From Armatimonadota bacterium (GTDB lineage Bacteria; Armatimonadota; Fervidibacteria; Fervidibacterales; Fervidibacteraceae), in contig JANZZQ010000003.1 in NCBI GenBank assembly GCA_026419315.1, positions 14,798-24,637 on the forward strand: a DNA stretch of 9,840 nucleotides, written 5' to 3'. The position numbers and the translations under genes are program-made. Under the pieces are notes generated by a model. It was not told the DNA's origin. It was given only the letters and a program-made list of their open reading frames with translations, and ran no database searches. Positions within the stretch are counted from its first letter, which is position 1, and every line of letters starts with the position of its first letter. Positions 1-6,367 of this stretch are shown here, in pieces.

Positions 1-2
1 GT

Positions 3-434
3 CTACCCTTATTGCTGCAACTTCCCGTGCTTTTCTGGGTTTACTACGGAGTCCTGCATTACCGTTTCCAATTCGCCAAAGCGAGTTTCCTTTGGGTTAG
101 CAACCTTGCTCAACCGGATTACCCGTTGTTCGCCCTTTACCTTGCCACTTTCTTCGCTTCCACTTTCTTCATGAGCACTCCCACTCAAGACCCAACCCAA
201 CGCCAACAGCAACTTATGATGAACATCATGTTCGTGGTCATGTTTGCCCTCTTCTTCCACTCCTTCCCTGCCGCCTTCATCCTTTACTGGCTTTCGTTCC
301 AAGTTTTTTACATTGGCGAGAGCCTTTTGATGAAGCGTGTTTACTATCGGGAAACGCTTCCCGTTCGGGAGGTAACAGAAACAGGCGAGGAAAAGCCGAA
401 GAGGTCTCAAAAGCGAAGAGCAAAGACCAATTAA
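3..434 (+). CDS. yidC: Membrane protein insertase YidC/Oxa1, C-terminal part (5' truncated by window edge)
   Basis: Inserts and folds membrane proteins, alone or with the Sec translocon, in the cytoplasmic membrane. The 143 visible residues match the end of the YidC/Oxa1/Alb3 core. They open with the conserved LPLLLQLPVLF helix (residues 1-11), followed by the FLWVSNLAQPDYP segment and STFFMSTPTQDP, a run of MMNIMF then hydrophobic residues, and the final helix around FPAAFILYWLSFQVF. A short Arg/Lys-rich tail (PKRSQKRRAKTN) follows, typical of the ribosome-facing C terminus. The frame is open to the left edge, so the true start lies outside. The next gene is jag, 37 bases downstream; yidC-jag adjacency is widespread in bacteria and supports both calls. 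No stop or frameshift is seen. The family call is very secure. Confidence 0.95.
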   Translation, partial: LPLLLQLPVLFWVYYGVLHYRFQFAKASFLWVSNLAQPDYPLFALYLATFFASTFFMSTPTQDPTQRQQQLMMNIMFVVMFALFFHSFPAAFILYWLSFQVFYIGESLLMKRVYYRETLPVREVTETGEEKPKRSQKRRAKTN

Positions 435-471
435 CCAATCACCCACCGAAGCGGAAAGAGAGGGATGAGAC

Positions 472-1191
472 ATGCAGGTGGAAGTTACCGGCAAGACAGT
501 AGAAGAAGCCATCCAACAAGCTTTGCGACAGTTGGGCGTCACGAGAGACCAAGTTGAAATTGAGGTTCTTGAATCTGGGACGCCCGGGATTTTCGGGATC
601 GGTGCAGAACCCGCAAGAGTGCGGGTGACCATCAAAAATTCACCATCAACTTTCGTCAAGGGCTTGCTGAACGCTATCGTTCAGTTTGCGGGTTGGGACT
701 TAACCGTGGAAGAGCCAATCGTTCGAGAAGGCGAAATTTACATCAACATGGAGGGAAGCGACGCTGGTTTGATTATCGGGAAACGAGGCGATACCCTCAA
801 TGCATTGCAGTTGATTGTTCAGTCGGCAGTTGCCAAGCGATTTCCCCAATCAATTCGCGTTGTGTTGGATGCCTCCAAATACCGCGAGCGTCGACGGGCG
901 GCGATAATTCAGTTGGCTTTAAACGCTGCCGAAAAGGCGCGAAGCCAAAAGAGGTTAGTGCGACTTCGCAACTTAACGGCAGCAGAACGCCGCATAGTCC
1001 ACATGACCTTGCAAAGCGACCCAACGGTTTTCACCCTGAGCGAGGGGGAAGGGGATAATCGGGTCGTTATTGTAGCACCGATGGAAATGCGCGATAAGTT
1101 GCTGCGGCGACAACGGACATCTCAAAGGACATATTCACAAAAGAGCACATCCCAAAACAAACCAGAAAACACCTCCGGGATGAAGGCATGA
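472..1191 (+). CDS. jag: Jag/SpoIIIJ-associated RNA-binding protein (Jag-N, KH, R3H)
   Basis: Probable cytoplasmic single-stranded nucleic-acid-binding protein (Jag/KhpB/EloR family), linked in other bacteria to cell elongation and small-RNA or mRNA regulation. It has 239 residues. The Jag-N domain is at about 1-52 (MQVEVTGKTVEEAI, then GTPGIFGIG). The KH domain is at about 75-150 with its GKRG loop at 103-106 (LIIGKRGDTLNALQ). The R3H domain is at about 150-205 with the R-xxx-H signature R173/H177 in ERRIVHM. The last 25 residues (TSQRTYSQKSTSQNKP) look disordered. ATG 472 is preceded by a GAGAGGGA ribosome site. It lies directly behind yidC as usual, and its TGA overlaps the trpF ATG, which suggests translational coupling. 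Domain order and length are normal for the family; the role in this organism is inferred. Confidence 0.94.
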   Translation: MQVEVTGKTVEEAIQQALRQLGVTRDQVEIEVLESGTPGIFGIGAEPARVRVTIKNSPSTFVKGLLNAIVQFAGWDLTVEEPIVREGEIYINMEGSDAGLIIGKRGDTLNALQLIVQSAVAKRFPQSIRVVLDASKYRERRRAAIIQLALNAAEKARSQKRLVRLRNLTAAERRIVHMTLQSDPTVFTLSEGEGDNRVVIVAPMEMRDKLLRRQRTSQRTYSQKSTSQNKPENTSGMKA

Positions 1192-1862
1192 GCGTTAAAG
1201 TGAAAATTTGCGGGTTGACTCGATGCGAGGATGTTGAAACCGCGTGTGAGGCTGGTGCGGACTTTTGCGGTGTTGTGGTTGAAGTGCCGAAGTCGCCCAG
1301 AAGCGTAACGAGAGAGCAGGCTAAAATCTTGCTTGACAAAATGACAGTTTCGTCTGTAGTCGTAACTCGTTCAAAGTCCCTTGACGAACTCATTGAACTT
1401 GCGAACTTTCTCTCTCCCTTCGCTCTTCAATTGCACGGAAGGGAGCCGCCGGATTTAGTGGCAGGTTTAAGAAACAAAATCGCTTGCCAGATTTGGAAGG
1501 CAATACCTTTGCCTCCGACGGTAGAGCCGACAGCGCTCACAGCGCTGTGCCGAAGCCTGCTGGAACAATCTAAGAATTTTGTCAAGGCAGGTTGCAACGC
1601 ACTTGTGATGGACACAGCGACAACTCAGGGCTTTGGCGGCACGGGTGTCACGGGCGCTTGGGAATTGGCAGCGGAGCTCGTTAAGCGGTTGGAGGTCCCT
1701 TGCTTCTTGGCTGGCGGCTTGACTCCTGAAAATGTGTCGGAAGCGGTGGCGATTGTCAAACCTTTCGGTGTTGATGTATCCAGCGGGGTTGAATTGTTGC
1801 CCGGAGTTAAGGACCCGGAAAAGATTCGAAACTTTTGCCGGCGAGCGAAGCATGCCCTATGA
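1188..1862 (+). CDS. trpF: Phosphoribosylanthranilate isomerase
   Basis: Converts N-(5'-phosphoribosyl)anthranilate to CdRP, the third step of tryptophan synthesis from chorismate; cytoplasmic TIM barrel. The 224 residues show all the landmarks. KVKICGLT carries the general base Cys8 on strand 1. QLHG is at 81-84. The general acid Asp142 is in ALVMDT. GGTGVTGAW follows at 150-158, and the phosphate-binding segments are FLAGGLTPENV (173-183) and GVDVSSGVE (194-202). The start ATG overlaps the jag stop by four bases (ATGA), so translation is probably coupled. No other trp gene is in the window: the gene is detached from a trp operon and sits behind yidC-jag. Nothing suggests a defect. A HisA-like dual role cannot be judged here, but the residues fit a normal TrpF. 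Confidence 0.95.
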   Translation: MSVKVKICGLTRCEDVETACEAGADFCGVVVEVPKSPRSVTREQAKILLDKMTVSSVVVTRSKSLDELIELANFLSPFALQLHGREPPDLVAGLRNKIACQIWKAIPLPPTVEPTALTALCRSLLEQSKNFVKAGCNALVMDTATTQGFGGTGVTGAWELAAELVKRLEVPCFLAGGLTPENVSEAVAIVKPFGVDVSSGVELLPGVKDPEKIRNFCRRAKHAL

Positions 1863-1871
1863 CTTTGCTGA

Positions 1872-1900
1872 TTGACGAACTTTGTTGCAGCGGCTATAAT
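1872..1900 (+). promoter_or_regulatory. Sigma-70 type promoter in front of the DUF151 gene
   Basis: TTGACG (1872-1877) is separated by exactly 17 bases from TATAAT (1895-1900). This is five of six plus six of six matches to the housekeeping consensus at the ideal spacing, in the 75-base gap between trpF and the next gene. A transcript would begin near 1907 and place the AGGAGGG ribosome site in a leader of about 30 bases. This implies that DUF151-trx-ftsW-murG can be transcribed independently of yidC-jag-trpF. Confidence 0.8.
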
Positions 1901-1924
1901 CCCTAAACGCAGGTTGAGAATGAG

Positions 1925-1931
1925 AGGAGGG
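1925..1931 (+). promoter_or_regulatory. Ribosome binding site that fixes the DUF151 start
   Basis: AGGAGGG lies 6 bases before GTG 1938. The same frame is open back to 1872, but an upstream start would put the -10 box and this ribosome site inside the coding region. GTG 1938 is therefore chosen over the longer frame and over the ATG at 1920. Confidence 0.85.
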
Positions 1932-1937
1932 TTAGCC

Positions 1938-2399
1938 GTGATTCGGGTTCAGCACATTCGCGTCGTCGAAGACCAAGCAGGAAACCCAGTTGTGCTTCTG
2001 AGCGACCCGGAAACAGGAATGGAACTACCGATTTGGATTGGCGAGGTAGAAGCTTTTGCCATTCAGAGGGAACTTGAGGGAATTCAGCTGCCCCGACCGA
2101 TGACCCATGACCTGATCCGAAACATTTTAACGGAACTGGGAGTGGAGTTGGTGAGGGTTGAAATCAACGAGTTGCACGAAAACACTTACTACGCTACCTT
2201 GGTGTTGCGTTGGAACGGGCGGACCTTTTTCCTTGATGCCCGCCCATCCGATAGCATCGCTTTGGCTGTGAGGATGAAAGCGCCTGTTTATGTCTCTGAG
2301 GAGGTAGCGAAGACTGCAGGTTACTTCCCTCAACCAAGCCGGCGGGAAATTGAAAGATTCATGAGGCTTATCAAGGACGTTGAGTTGCCGGAGATGTGA
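1938..2399 (+). CDS. Bifunctional nuclease family protein (BFN/DUF151)
   Basis: Member of the BFN/DUF151 family (Pfam PF02577), for which RNase and DNase activity has been reported in some members; the substrate here is unknown. The 153 residues start with IRVQHIRVVEDQAGNPVVLL and contain the two family hallmarks. LPIWIGEVEAFAI is at about 30-42. The strongly conserved LDARPSDSIALAVRMKAP is at about 99-116, followed by VYVSEEV. The C terminus is a charged helix (SRREIERFMRLIKDVELPEM). The length is typical of the single-domain form without the UVR extension. The start is GTG with an excellent ribosome site and its own sigma-70 promoter. It is followed after 79 bases by thioredoxin, probably in one transcript. 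Family assignment is secure; the physiological role is not. Confidence 0.92.
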   Translation: MIRVQHIRVVEDQAGNPVVLLSDPETGMELPIWIGEVEAFAIQRELEGIQLPRPMTHDLIRNILTELGVELVRVEINELHENTYYATLVLRWNGRTFFLDARPSDSIALAVRMKAPVYVSEEVAKTAGYFPQPSRREIERFMRLIKDVELPEM

Positions 2400-2478
2400 G
2401 GTTTTGTAACCCTCCGCAAATTACCCTCTCTTACAGGAAAGGCCGAAAAAAAACAGACCGGACGGAGGTGCGAACTCG

Positions 2479-2808
2479 ATGGAGGTTTTGGTTGCTGACA
2501 AGGAGAACTTTGAGAGGGAAGTTTTACAGAGCGAGATCCCTGTCATGGTTGATTTCTGGGCTCCTTGGTGTGTTCCTTGCAGGGCAATTGCGCCGATAGT
2601 GGAAAGGTTGGCGGAAAGGTATGCGGGTCGGTTGAAAGTCGCAAAGCTCAACGTTGACGAAAACCAAGAACTCGCAATCCGATACCAAGTCATGAGCATC
2701 CCAACGCTTCTGTTCTTCAAGAACGGTCAAGTGGTTGACAGGATTATTGGCGCGGTCAAGGAGCAGGAAATTGTCCAGAGGATTGAAACGCTCCTCAACC
2801 AGGGTTGA
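2479..2808 (+). CDS. trxA: Thioredoxin
   Basis: Cytoplasmic dithiol-disulfide oxidoreductase of 109 residues, the normal thioredoxin length, with no signal peptide. The active site is W30-C31-V32-P33-C34 within VDFWAPWCVPCRAIAP; the usual residue between Cys and Pro is Gly, so WCVPC is a variant. The buried Asp25 (VMVDFWA), the cis-proline P75 (SIPTLLFF) and the GQVVDRIIGA turn are all present. The KLNVDEN segment before helix 3 is standard. GGAGGTG at 2464-2470, 8 bases before ATG 2479, supports the start. It lies between a DUF151 gene and a membrane protein/ftsW/murG block, six bases before the next ATG, so it probably belongs to the same operon. A specific role in envelope redox is possible but not shown; no reductase gene is visible. 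Confidence 0.94.
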   Translation: MEVLVADKENFEREVLQSEIPVMVDFWAPWCVPCRAIAPIVERLAERYAGRLKVAKLNVDENQELAIRYQVMSIPTLLFFKNGQVVDRIIGAVKEQEIVQRIETLLNQG

Positions 2809-2814
2809 GGGAAC

Positions 2815-3030
2815 ATGCTCCCTACCCACCACCCGTTGACGGTCAAAGACCTGAATCCAATTGGAGTTGCCGCAACGCTTTTGGGTTTTGTTGGGTTTAC
2901 TGTTTGCCTTTGGCTGCTGGTTTGGGTTGGAATGGACAAAGAAGGAAAGACACAGCGCCCCTTCAGGTGGCTCGCCATTGCATCGGTAATAAGTTTTGCG
3001 GTGATGCTCTGGGGATTGACAAAAGCGTGA
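2815..3030 (+). CDS. Small two-helix membrane protein, function unknown
   Basis: I do not recognise a family. The 71 residues predict two membrane helices: about 15-40 (IGVAATLLGFVGFTVCLWLL...) and about 52-69 (WLAIASVISFAVMLWGL). They are joined by a basic loop (DKEGKTQRPFR) that by the positive-inside rule would face the cytoplasm, leaving both ends outside. ATG 2815 follows GAGGGA closely, and the gene starts 6 bases after the thioredoxin stop and ends 9 bases before the ftsW GTG. This tight packing, together with clean hydrophobic segmentation, argues that it is real. Its position between trx and ftsW makes an envelope or division-associated accessory role a reasonable guess only. Confidence 0.75.
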   Translation: MLPTHHPLTVKDLNPIGVAATLLGFVGFTVCLWLLVWVGMDKEGKTQRPFRWLAIASVISFAVMLWGLTKA

Positions 3031-3031
3031 A

Positions 3032-3055
3032 AAAGGAAGGTGGAAAGGAAGGTGG
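3032..3055 (+). repeat. Perfect 12-bp tandem duplication carrying two GTG start codons
   Basis: AAAGGAAGGTGG occurs twice head to tail (3032-3043 and 3044-3055). Each copy holds an AAGGA-like ribosome site immediately followed by a GTG (3040 and 3052), and both GTGs are in the ftsW frame, four codons apart. The repeat therefore duplicates the ftsW initiation region and encodes part of its first residues if the upstream GTG is used. Confidence 0.85.
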
Positions 3056-4344
3056 CGGAGCAAGCTGTAACTCGCCAGTGGTCGCCGGCTCGAGTGGCTC
3101 AAGGTTTGTTGCTCTTAACGGTGGTGGGTGTCGTGGGCGGATTGTTAATGGTCTACAGCGCCAGTTACCCACTCGCCCTCGCTCGGACCGGGAACGCTTT
3201 CTCCATAACCTCACGCCAAGCCTTATACGCCTTGCTGGGGTTCGCGTTCTTTGTGATCGCGTGGAAGGTGCCATTACAGCCTTTGAAAAGGTTGGGCTGG
3301 ATGAACTTGTTTTTCGCATTAAGGTGGTCTGGCTTGGTGTTGCATTCGTTCGTGGTCTTGTTGTTGTTACTGACTCTGCTTTTCGGGAAGAAAGTCGGCG
3401 AAGCCCAACGTTGGCTACCCCTCGGCCCATTTCAAATCCAACCGTCGGAGTTCGCCAAAATCACTTTGGTTGTATGCCTTGCTTCTTTGGCTTCATTTTG
3501 GAGGGATGCGAAGTCAGCAAGACAAAAGCTGTGGCTGTGGTTTGCCCTCTTTGCCGTCTGGTCATTGACAGTTGCTTTAGTTTTGATGCAACCGCATTTA
3601 AGCGGTGGTCTGTTGCTGGCGCTCATCGGTATCGCAACGATGTTTTTCGCGAGGTTGCCTTTACCGGCTTTGTTAGCGATGCTTTTGCTTTGTGGTGGGC
3701 TCGGTTACGTCGGACAAAAATACTTCCTTCACCCATATCAGCGGGAACGGTGGCAGATCGGAAGTTGGTGGATGCGGCCTGAGGAAAAGACGGACGAGCA
3801 AAAATCCTATCAAGTTCGGCAAGCACTGCTCGGGCTTCAAGTTGGAGGTTGGTTCGGTCAAGGATTGTTTCACAGCCGGCAAAAACATCTGTTCTTGCCA
3901 TCCGCTCACAACGATTTCATCTTTTCCGTCATTGGGGAAGAATTCGGCTTCGTTGGGAGTCTCTTTGTGCTGGTATTTTTTGGCATACTCGCCTATTGGG
4001 GTCTCTGGGTTACTTCCCAGTCCACTGGCGATTCTTTCGCTTCGGGGATAGCCGGTGGTGTGACGATAGGGATTTGGCTTCAAGCGATAATGCACATTGC
4101 CGTCAACGCTCACCTTTTGCCTCCAACCGGCATCCCTTTACCTTTTGTCAGTGCCGGTGGTTCTTCACTTTGCGCAACGCTCATCGGTATGGGGCTCTTG
4201 CTTAATGTCGCGACCAACCTTCAAGTTAAGTCTAAGCGACGAGGGGGAGCAAAGGATGCTGTGGGTGATGGCAGGTGGAGGGACGGGGGGACATATCTAT
4301 CCAGCCCTCGCCCTCGCCGCCGCCGTCAAAACTATCCTGCCTGA
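3040..4344 (+). CDS. ftsW: SEDS-family peptidoglycan glycosyltransferase FtsW
   Basis: Polymerises lipid II into septal glycan together with a class B PBP; polytopic inner-membrane protein. The 434 residues show about ten hydrophobic segments. The SEDS signature AQRWLPLGPFQIQPSEFAKI is at about 122-141, MQPHLSGG at 183-190, and the catalytic loop LPSAHNDFIFSVIGEEFG has Asp292 in the place of E. coli FtsW Asp297. Near the end is GIPLPFVSAGGSSL (364-377). Adjacency to murG favours FtsW over RodA. The start is uncertain: GTG 3040 or GTG 3052, because the initiation region is duplicated; both have a ribosome site closer than usual. After the last helix the frame continues for about 40 residues, Arg-rich (SSPRPRRRRQNYPA), and overlaps the first 89 bases of murG in a different frame. 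HND in place of the common HTD is a minor variant. Confidence 0.93.
   Translation: MERKVAEQAVTRQWSPARVAQGLLLLTVVGVVGGLLMVYSASYPLALARTGNAFSITSRQALYALLGFAFFVIAWKVPLQPLKRLGWMNLFFALRWSGLVLHSFVVLLLLLTLLFGKKVGEAQRWLPLGPFQIQPSEFAKITLVVCLASLASFWRDAKSARQKLWLWFALFAVWSLTVALVLMQPHLSGGLLLALIGIATMFFARLPLPALLAMLLLCGGLGYVGQKYFLHPYQRERWQIGSWWMRPEEKTDEQKSYQVRQALLGLQVGGWFGQGLFHSRQKHLFLPSAHNDFIFSVIGEEFGFVGSLFVLVFFGILAYWGLWVTSQSTGDSFASGIAGGVTIGIWLQAIMHIAVNAHLLPPTGIPLPFVSAGGSSLCATLIGMGLLLNVATNLQVKSKRRGGAKDAVGDGRWRDGGTYLSSPRPRRRRQNYPA
4241..4249 (+). promoter_or_regulatory. Ribosome binding site that fixes the murG start inside ftsW
   Basis: GAGGGGGAG ends 6 bases before ATG 4256. The murG frame is open upstream to 4097, but that part reads against the conserved last helices of FtsW and has no MurG similarity. 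ATG 4256 places the glycine-rich GGGTGGH loop at residues 7-13, as expected. Confidence 0.85.
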
Positions 4345-5356
4345 TGTTCAAATTTGGTTCATCGGAGCAACGCAAGGGTTAGAGCAAAAAATCATCCCAA
4401 AACACGGGTATCCGCTTTTGACGGTTTCGTCGCGACCTTTCCCCCGCAAACTCCTTTCACCAACAAGTTTCCTTTCCGGTTCGATGATGCTTTACGGAAT
4501 CGTCCAAGCTCTCAAACACTTGCGAGGTTTGCGTCCGAGAGTTGTCATCGGGACTGGAGGCTACGCATCCGTTTGCGCTTTGATTGCGGGCAAAATCGTT
4601 GGGGCAAAAGTTGTGCTGTTTGAAGCCAACAGTATACCTGGGCGCACCAACAAGTTGCTCGCAAAAATCGCTGACTGGGTCGCAACGGGTTTCCCTGAAG
4701 CGGTTAACTTCTTCCCGAAGGGCAAAGCAACATACACTGGTGTCCCAACTCGTTCCGAAGTTAGGGACATGGACAGGACAACTGCCCGCAAAACTTTAGG
4801 CTTGACGGAAAGCGAACTATGCTTGCTCGTCTTCGGAGGAAGTCGCGGTGCTCAAAGGATCAACGAAGCGTTATGGGACGCACTACCCAAATTACTTTTG
4901 CGACCTTGTTTGCGGATTGTCCACATCTGCGGCTCTCAATGGGAGCAAGAGGCAAAGCGAATTCGAGAAGCCTTACCAGAAGATGTGAAGGGACGGTATC
5001 AGCCTTTTGGATACCGAGAAGATATGCCGGTCATCCTACATTCGGCAGACCTCGCTGTATCTCGGGCAGGAGCAAGTTCAATTGCGGAACTCTTAGTTGC
5101 AGGGGTTCCTTCAATCCTTGTCCCATACCCTTTTGCAGTTTACGACCACCAAAGGTTCAACGCGCTGAGCCTCGTCCGCCGCGGCGCAGCTAAAATGGTC
5201 TTGAACGCTGAATTGAGCGGGGAAAGGCTATGGCGAGAAGTTTTTGAACTCCTTGACCGCCCGGAAAATTTGCGTCGGATGAGCGAGGCGGCTTTGAGCG
5301 TAGCGAAGCCTTTCGCGGCAGAGGAAATTGTCAAACGGACCCTCTCGCTGCTTTAG
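4256..5356 (+). CDS. murG: UDP-N-acetylglucosamine--N-acetylmuramyl-(pentapeptide) pyrophosphoryl-undecaprenol GlcNAc transferase
   Basis: Adds GlcNAc to lipid I to make lipid II at the cytoplasmic face of the membrane, the last intracellular step before FtsW-type polymerases. The 366 residues fit the family. The N-terminal acceptor domain has GGGTGGHIYPALA (7-19) with His13, GTGGYAS at about 99-105, and FEANSIPGR (122-130) at the place of the usual HEQN motif. The C-terminal donor domain has FGGSRGAQ (193-200), SRAGASSIAEL (269-279) with Glu278 in the ribose-binding position, and the DHQRFNA segment (297-303). The first 89 bases overlap ftsW. The gene ends 7 bases from the convergent acetyltransferase with no visible hairpin. 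murC, ftsQ and ftsZ are absent here, so the ftsW-murG pair seems split from the classical division cluster. Confidence 0.95.
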   Translation: MLWVMAGGGTGGHIYPALALAAAVKTILPDVQIWFIGATQGLEQKIIPKHGYPLLTVSSRPFPRKLLSPTSFLSGSMMLYGIVQALKHLRGLRPRVVIGTGGYASVCALIAGKIVGAKVVLFEANSIPGRTNKLLAKIADWVATGFPEAVNFFPKGKATYTGVPTRSEVRDMDRTTARKTLGLTESELCLLVFGGSRGAQRINEALWDALPKLLLRPCLRIVHICGSQWEQEAKRIREALPEDVKGRYQPFGYREDMPVILHSADLAVSRAGASSIAELLVAGVPSILVPYPFAVYDHQRFNALSLVRRGAAKMVLNAELSGERLWREVFELLDRPENLRRMSEAALSVAKPFAAEEIVKRTLSLL

Positions 5357-5363
5357 AAAACCG

Positions 5364-6314
5364 TCAGGTCAACTGTTTCCTCAAAATAGCGAATTGTCTC
5401 GTCTCTTTGAAGCCGAAGCGTCTGTAGACCTTTTGGGCGGTCTCTTCACTTGTCCACAGAATCCAAGCGTTATGGCAACCTTTCCTTTTCATCGTCTCAA
5501 GGCATTTCGCCATCAAAACAGTCCCGATGCCACGCCCTTGCATGTCGCTGCGAACGCCGTAGGGACCAAAATGCTCACCTTCAAACTGACAGTAGCCAAC
5601 AATTTCGCCGTTAAGCCAAGCGACGACAAATTGGTCGTAATCTCCTAACCCCTTCGCAATGTCGAGGAGCAAATCCCGAGCGTGGCGAACCCAATCGCCG
5701 GGCATGTGAGCTTTCAAAAACGAGAGCAGGTCTGGGACTTCGTGCGGTTGAAGGTTTCGGACTTCAATCCCTTGCCTTTTCAAGTTTCGTTCGCGTTCAA
5801 GGTAAGGGGTGTAATCAAAAAGCACGATGTTCGCATCCATGCTGATTGGTCGGGCGATAATTTCAAAACCGCGCTTTTGAAAAAAGGACAAGCCGTCAGC
5901 GTAATTGCGCTCATCAACGCCAGGCACGAAATAGTTAGGGGTGTAAGGCGAAATCAAAACTTCGCTTCGATTCGCTTCGCTGAAAAGTTGCATCGCTTTC
6001 TCAAGCAAAGATGTCCCGATGCCCTTTCGCCTCCATTCGGGGTGAACTGCAAAGGCAGTAATCCAGCCTCGTTCCGGCTCCATGCCGACTTTTTCCATGG
6101 GCACGCGCCGGATTAAACACAAGCAAAACCCAACAATTTCCCCGTCGACTTCGGCCACCAAAAGCCAATTGGGGTCAAAATTGGGATCAAGCAAAACTTT
6201 GCGGTGGAAAGTTTTTCGGTCAATTTGGTCGTAAGGCAAGGCAGTGTTCCATAAGTCCAAAAGTTTTGTTTCGTCGCTGCTGTGGTAGCCGCGAATTTCA
6301 ACCACTTTCTTCAC
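5364..6314 (-). CDS. Protein with two GNAT N-acetyltransferase domains
   Basis: Probable acetyl-CoA-dependent N-acetyltransferase of unknown substrate, cytoplasmic. From GTG 6314 it has 316 residues and two tandem GNAT folds. The first (about 4-170) has AFAVHPEWRRKGIGTSLLEKAM, with the acetyl-CoA pyrophosphate loop RRKGIG at 95-100. The second (about 181-316) has YGVRSDMQGRGIGTVLMAKC, with QGRGIG at 259-264, and ends with the typical VYRRFGFKE helix-strand. Both acetyl-CoA loops look intact. The frame extends to ATG 6401, which would overlap the methyltransferase by 34 bases and add an unconserved-looking 29 residues; GTG 6314 has a CAGGA site 7 bases ahead and begins right at the GNAT-like VVEIRGY strand, so I prefer it. 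It is second in a minus-strand unit behind the methyltransferase, 53 bases apart. Confidence 0.85.
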   Translation of the reverse strand: MKKVVEIRGYHSSDETKLLDLWNTALPYDQIDRKTFHRKVLLDPNFDPNWLLVAEVDGEIVGFCLCLIRRVPMEKVGMEPERGWITAFAVHPEWRRKGIGTSLLEKAMQLFSEANRSEVLISPYTPNYFVPGVDERNYADGLSFFQKRGFEIIARPISMDANIVLFDYTPYLERERNLKRQGIEVRNLQPHEVPDLLSFLKAHMPGDWVRHARDLLLDIAKGLGDYDQFVVAWLNGEIVGYCQFEGEHFGPYGVRSDMQGRGIGTVLMAKCLETMKRKGCHNAWILWTSEETAQKVYRRFGFKETRQFAILRKQLT

Positions 6315-6367
6315 CTCATTTTCCTGCCAGCCCACCACCTGGTGGCGATTTTCCTTGGGGAAGGCGG

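Noticed and set aside
9..659. Long minus-strand ORF (216 codons) over yidC and jag
   Set aside because: It is the antisense shadow of two well-supported genes; its sequence is low in coherent domains and it lacks a plausible ribosome site context.
3016..3021. TTGACA hexamer before ftsW
   Set aside because: No -10-like sequence at 16-18 bases; it lies in the last codons of the small membrane protein.
2805..3782. Plus-strand 325-codon ORF overlapping the small membrane protein and ftsW
   Set aside because: Starts at TTG inside the thioredoxin stop region and runs out of frame through conserved SEDS helices; the FtsW frame explains the DNA.
4097..4255. Upstream extension of the murG frame
   Set aside because: Reads out of frame through the most conserved FtsW C-terminal motif; ATG 4256 has its own ribosome site and gives the normal MurG N terminus.
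5682..6116. Plus-strand 144-codon ORF
   Set aside because: Antisense to the two-domain acetyltransferase, whose motifs are intact in the opposite strand.
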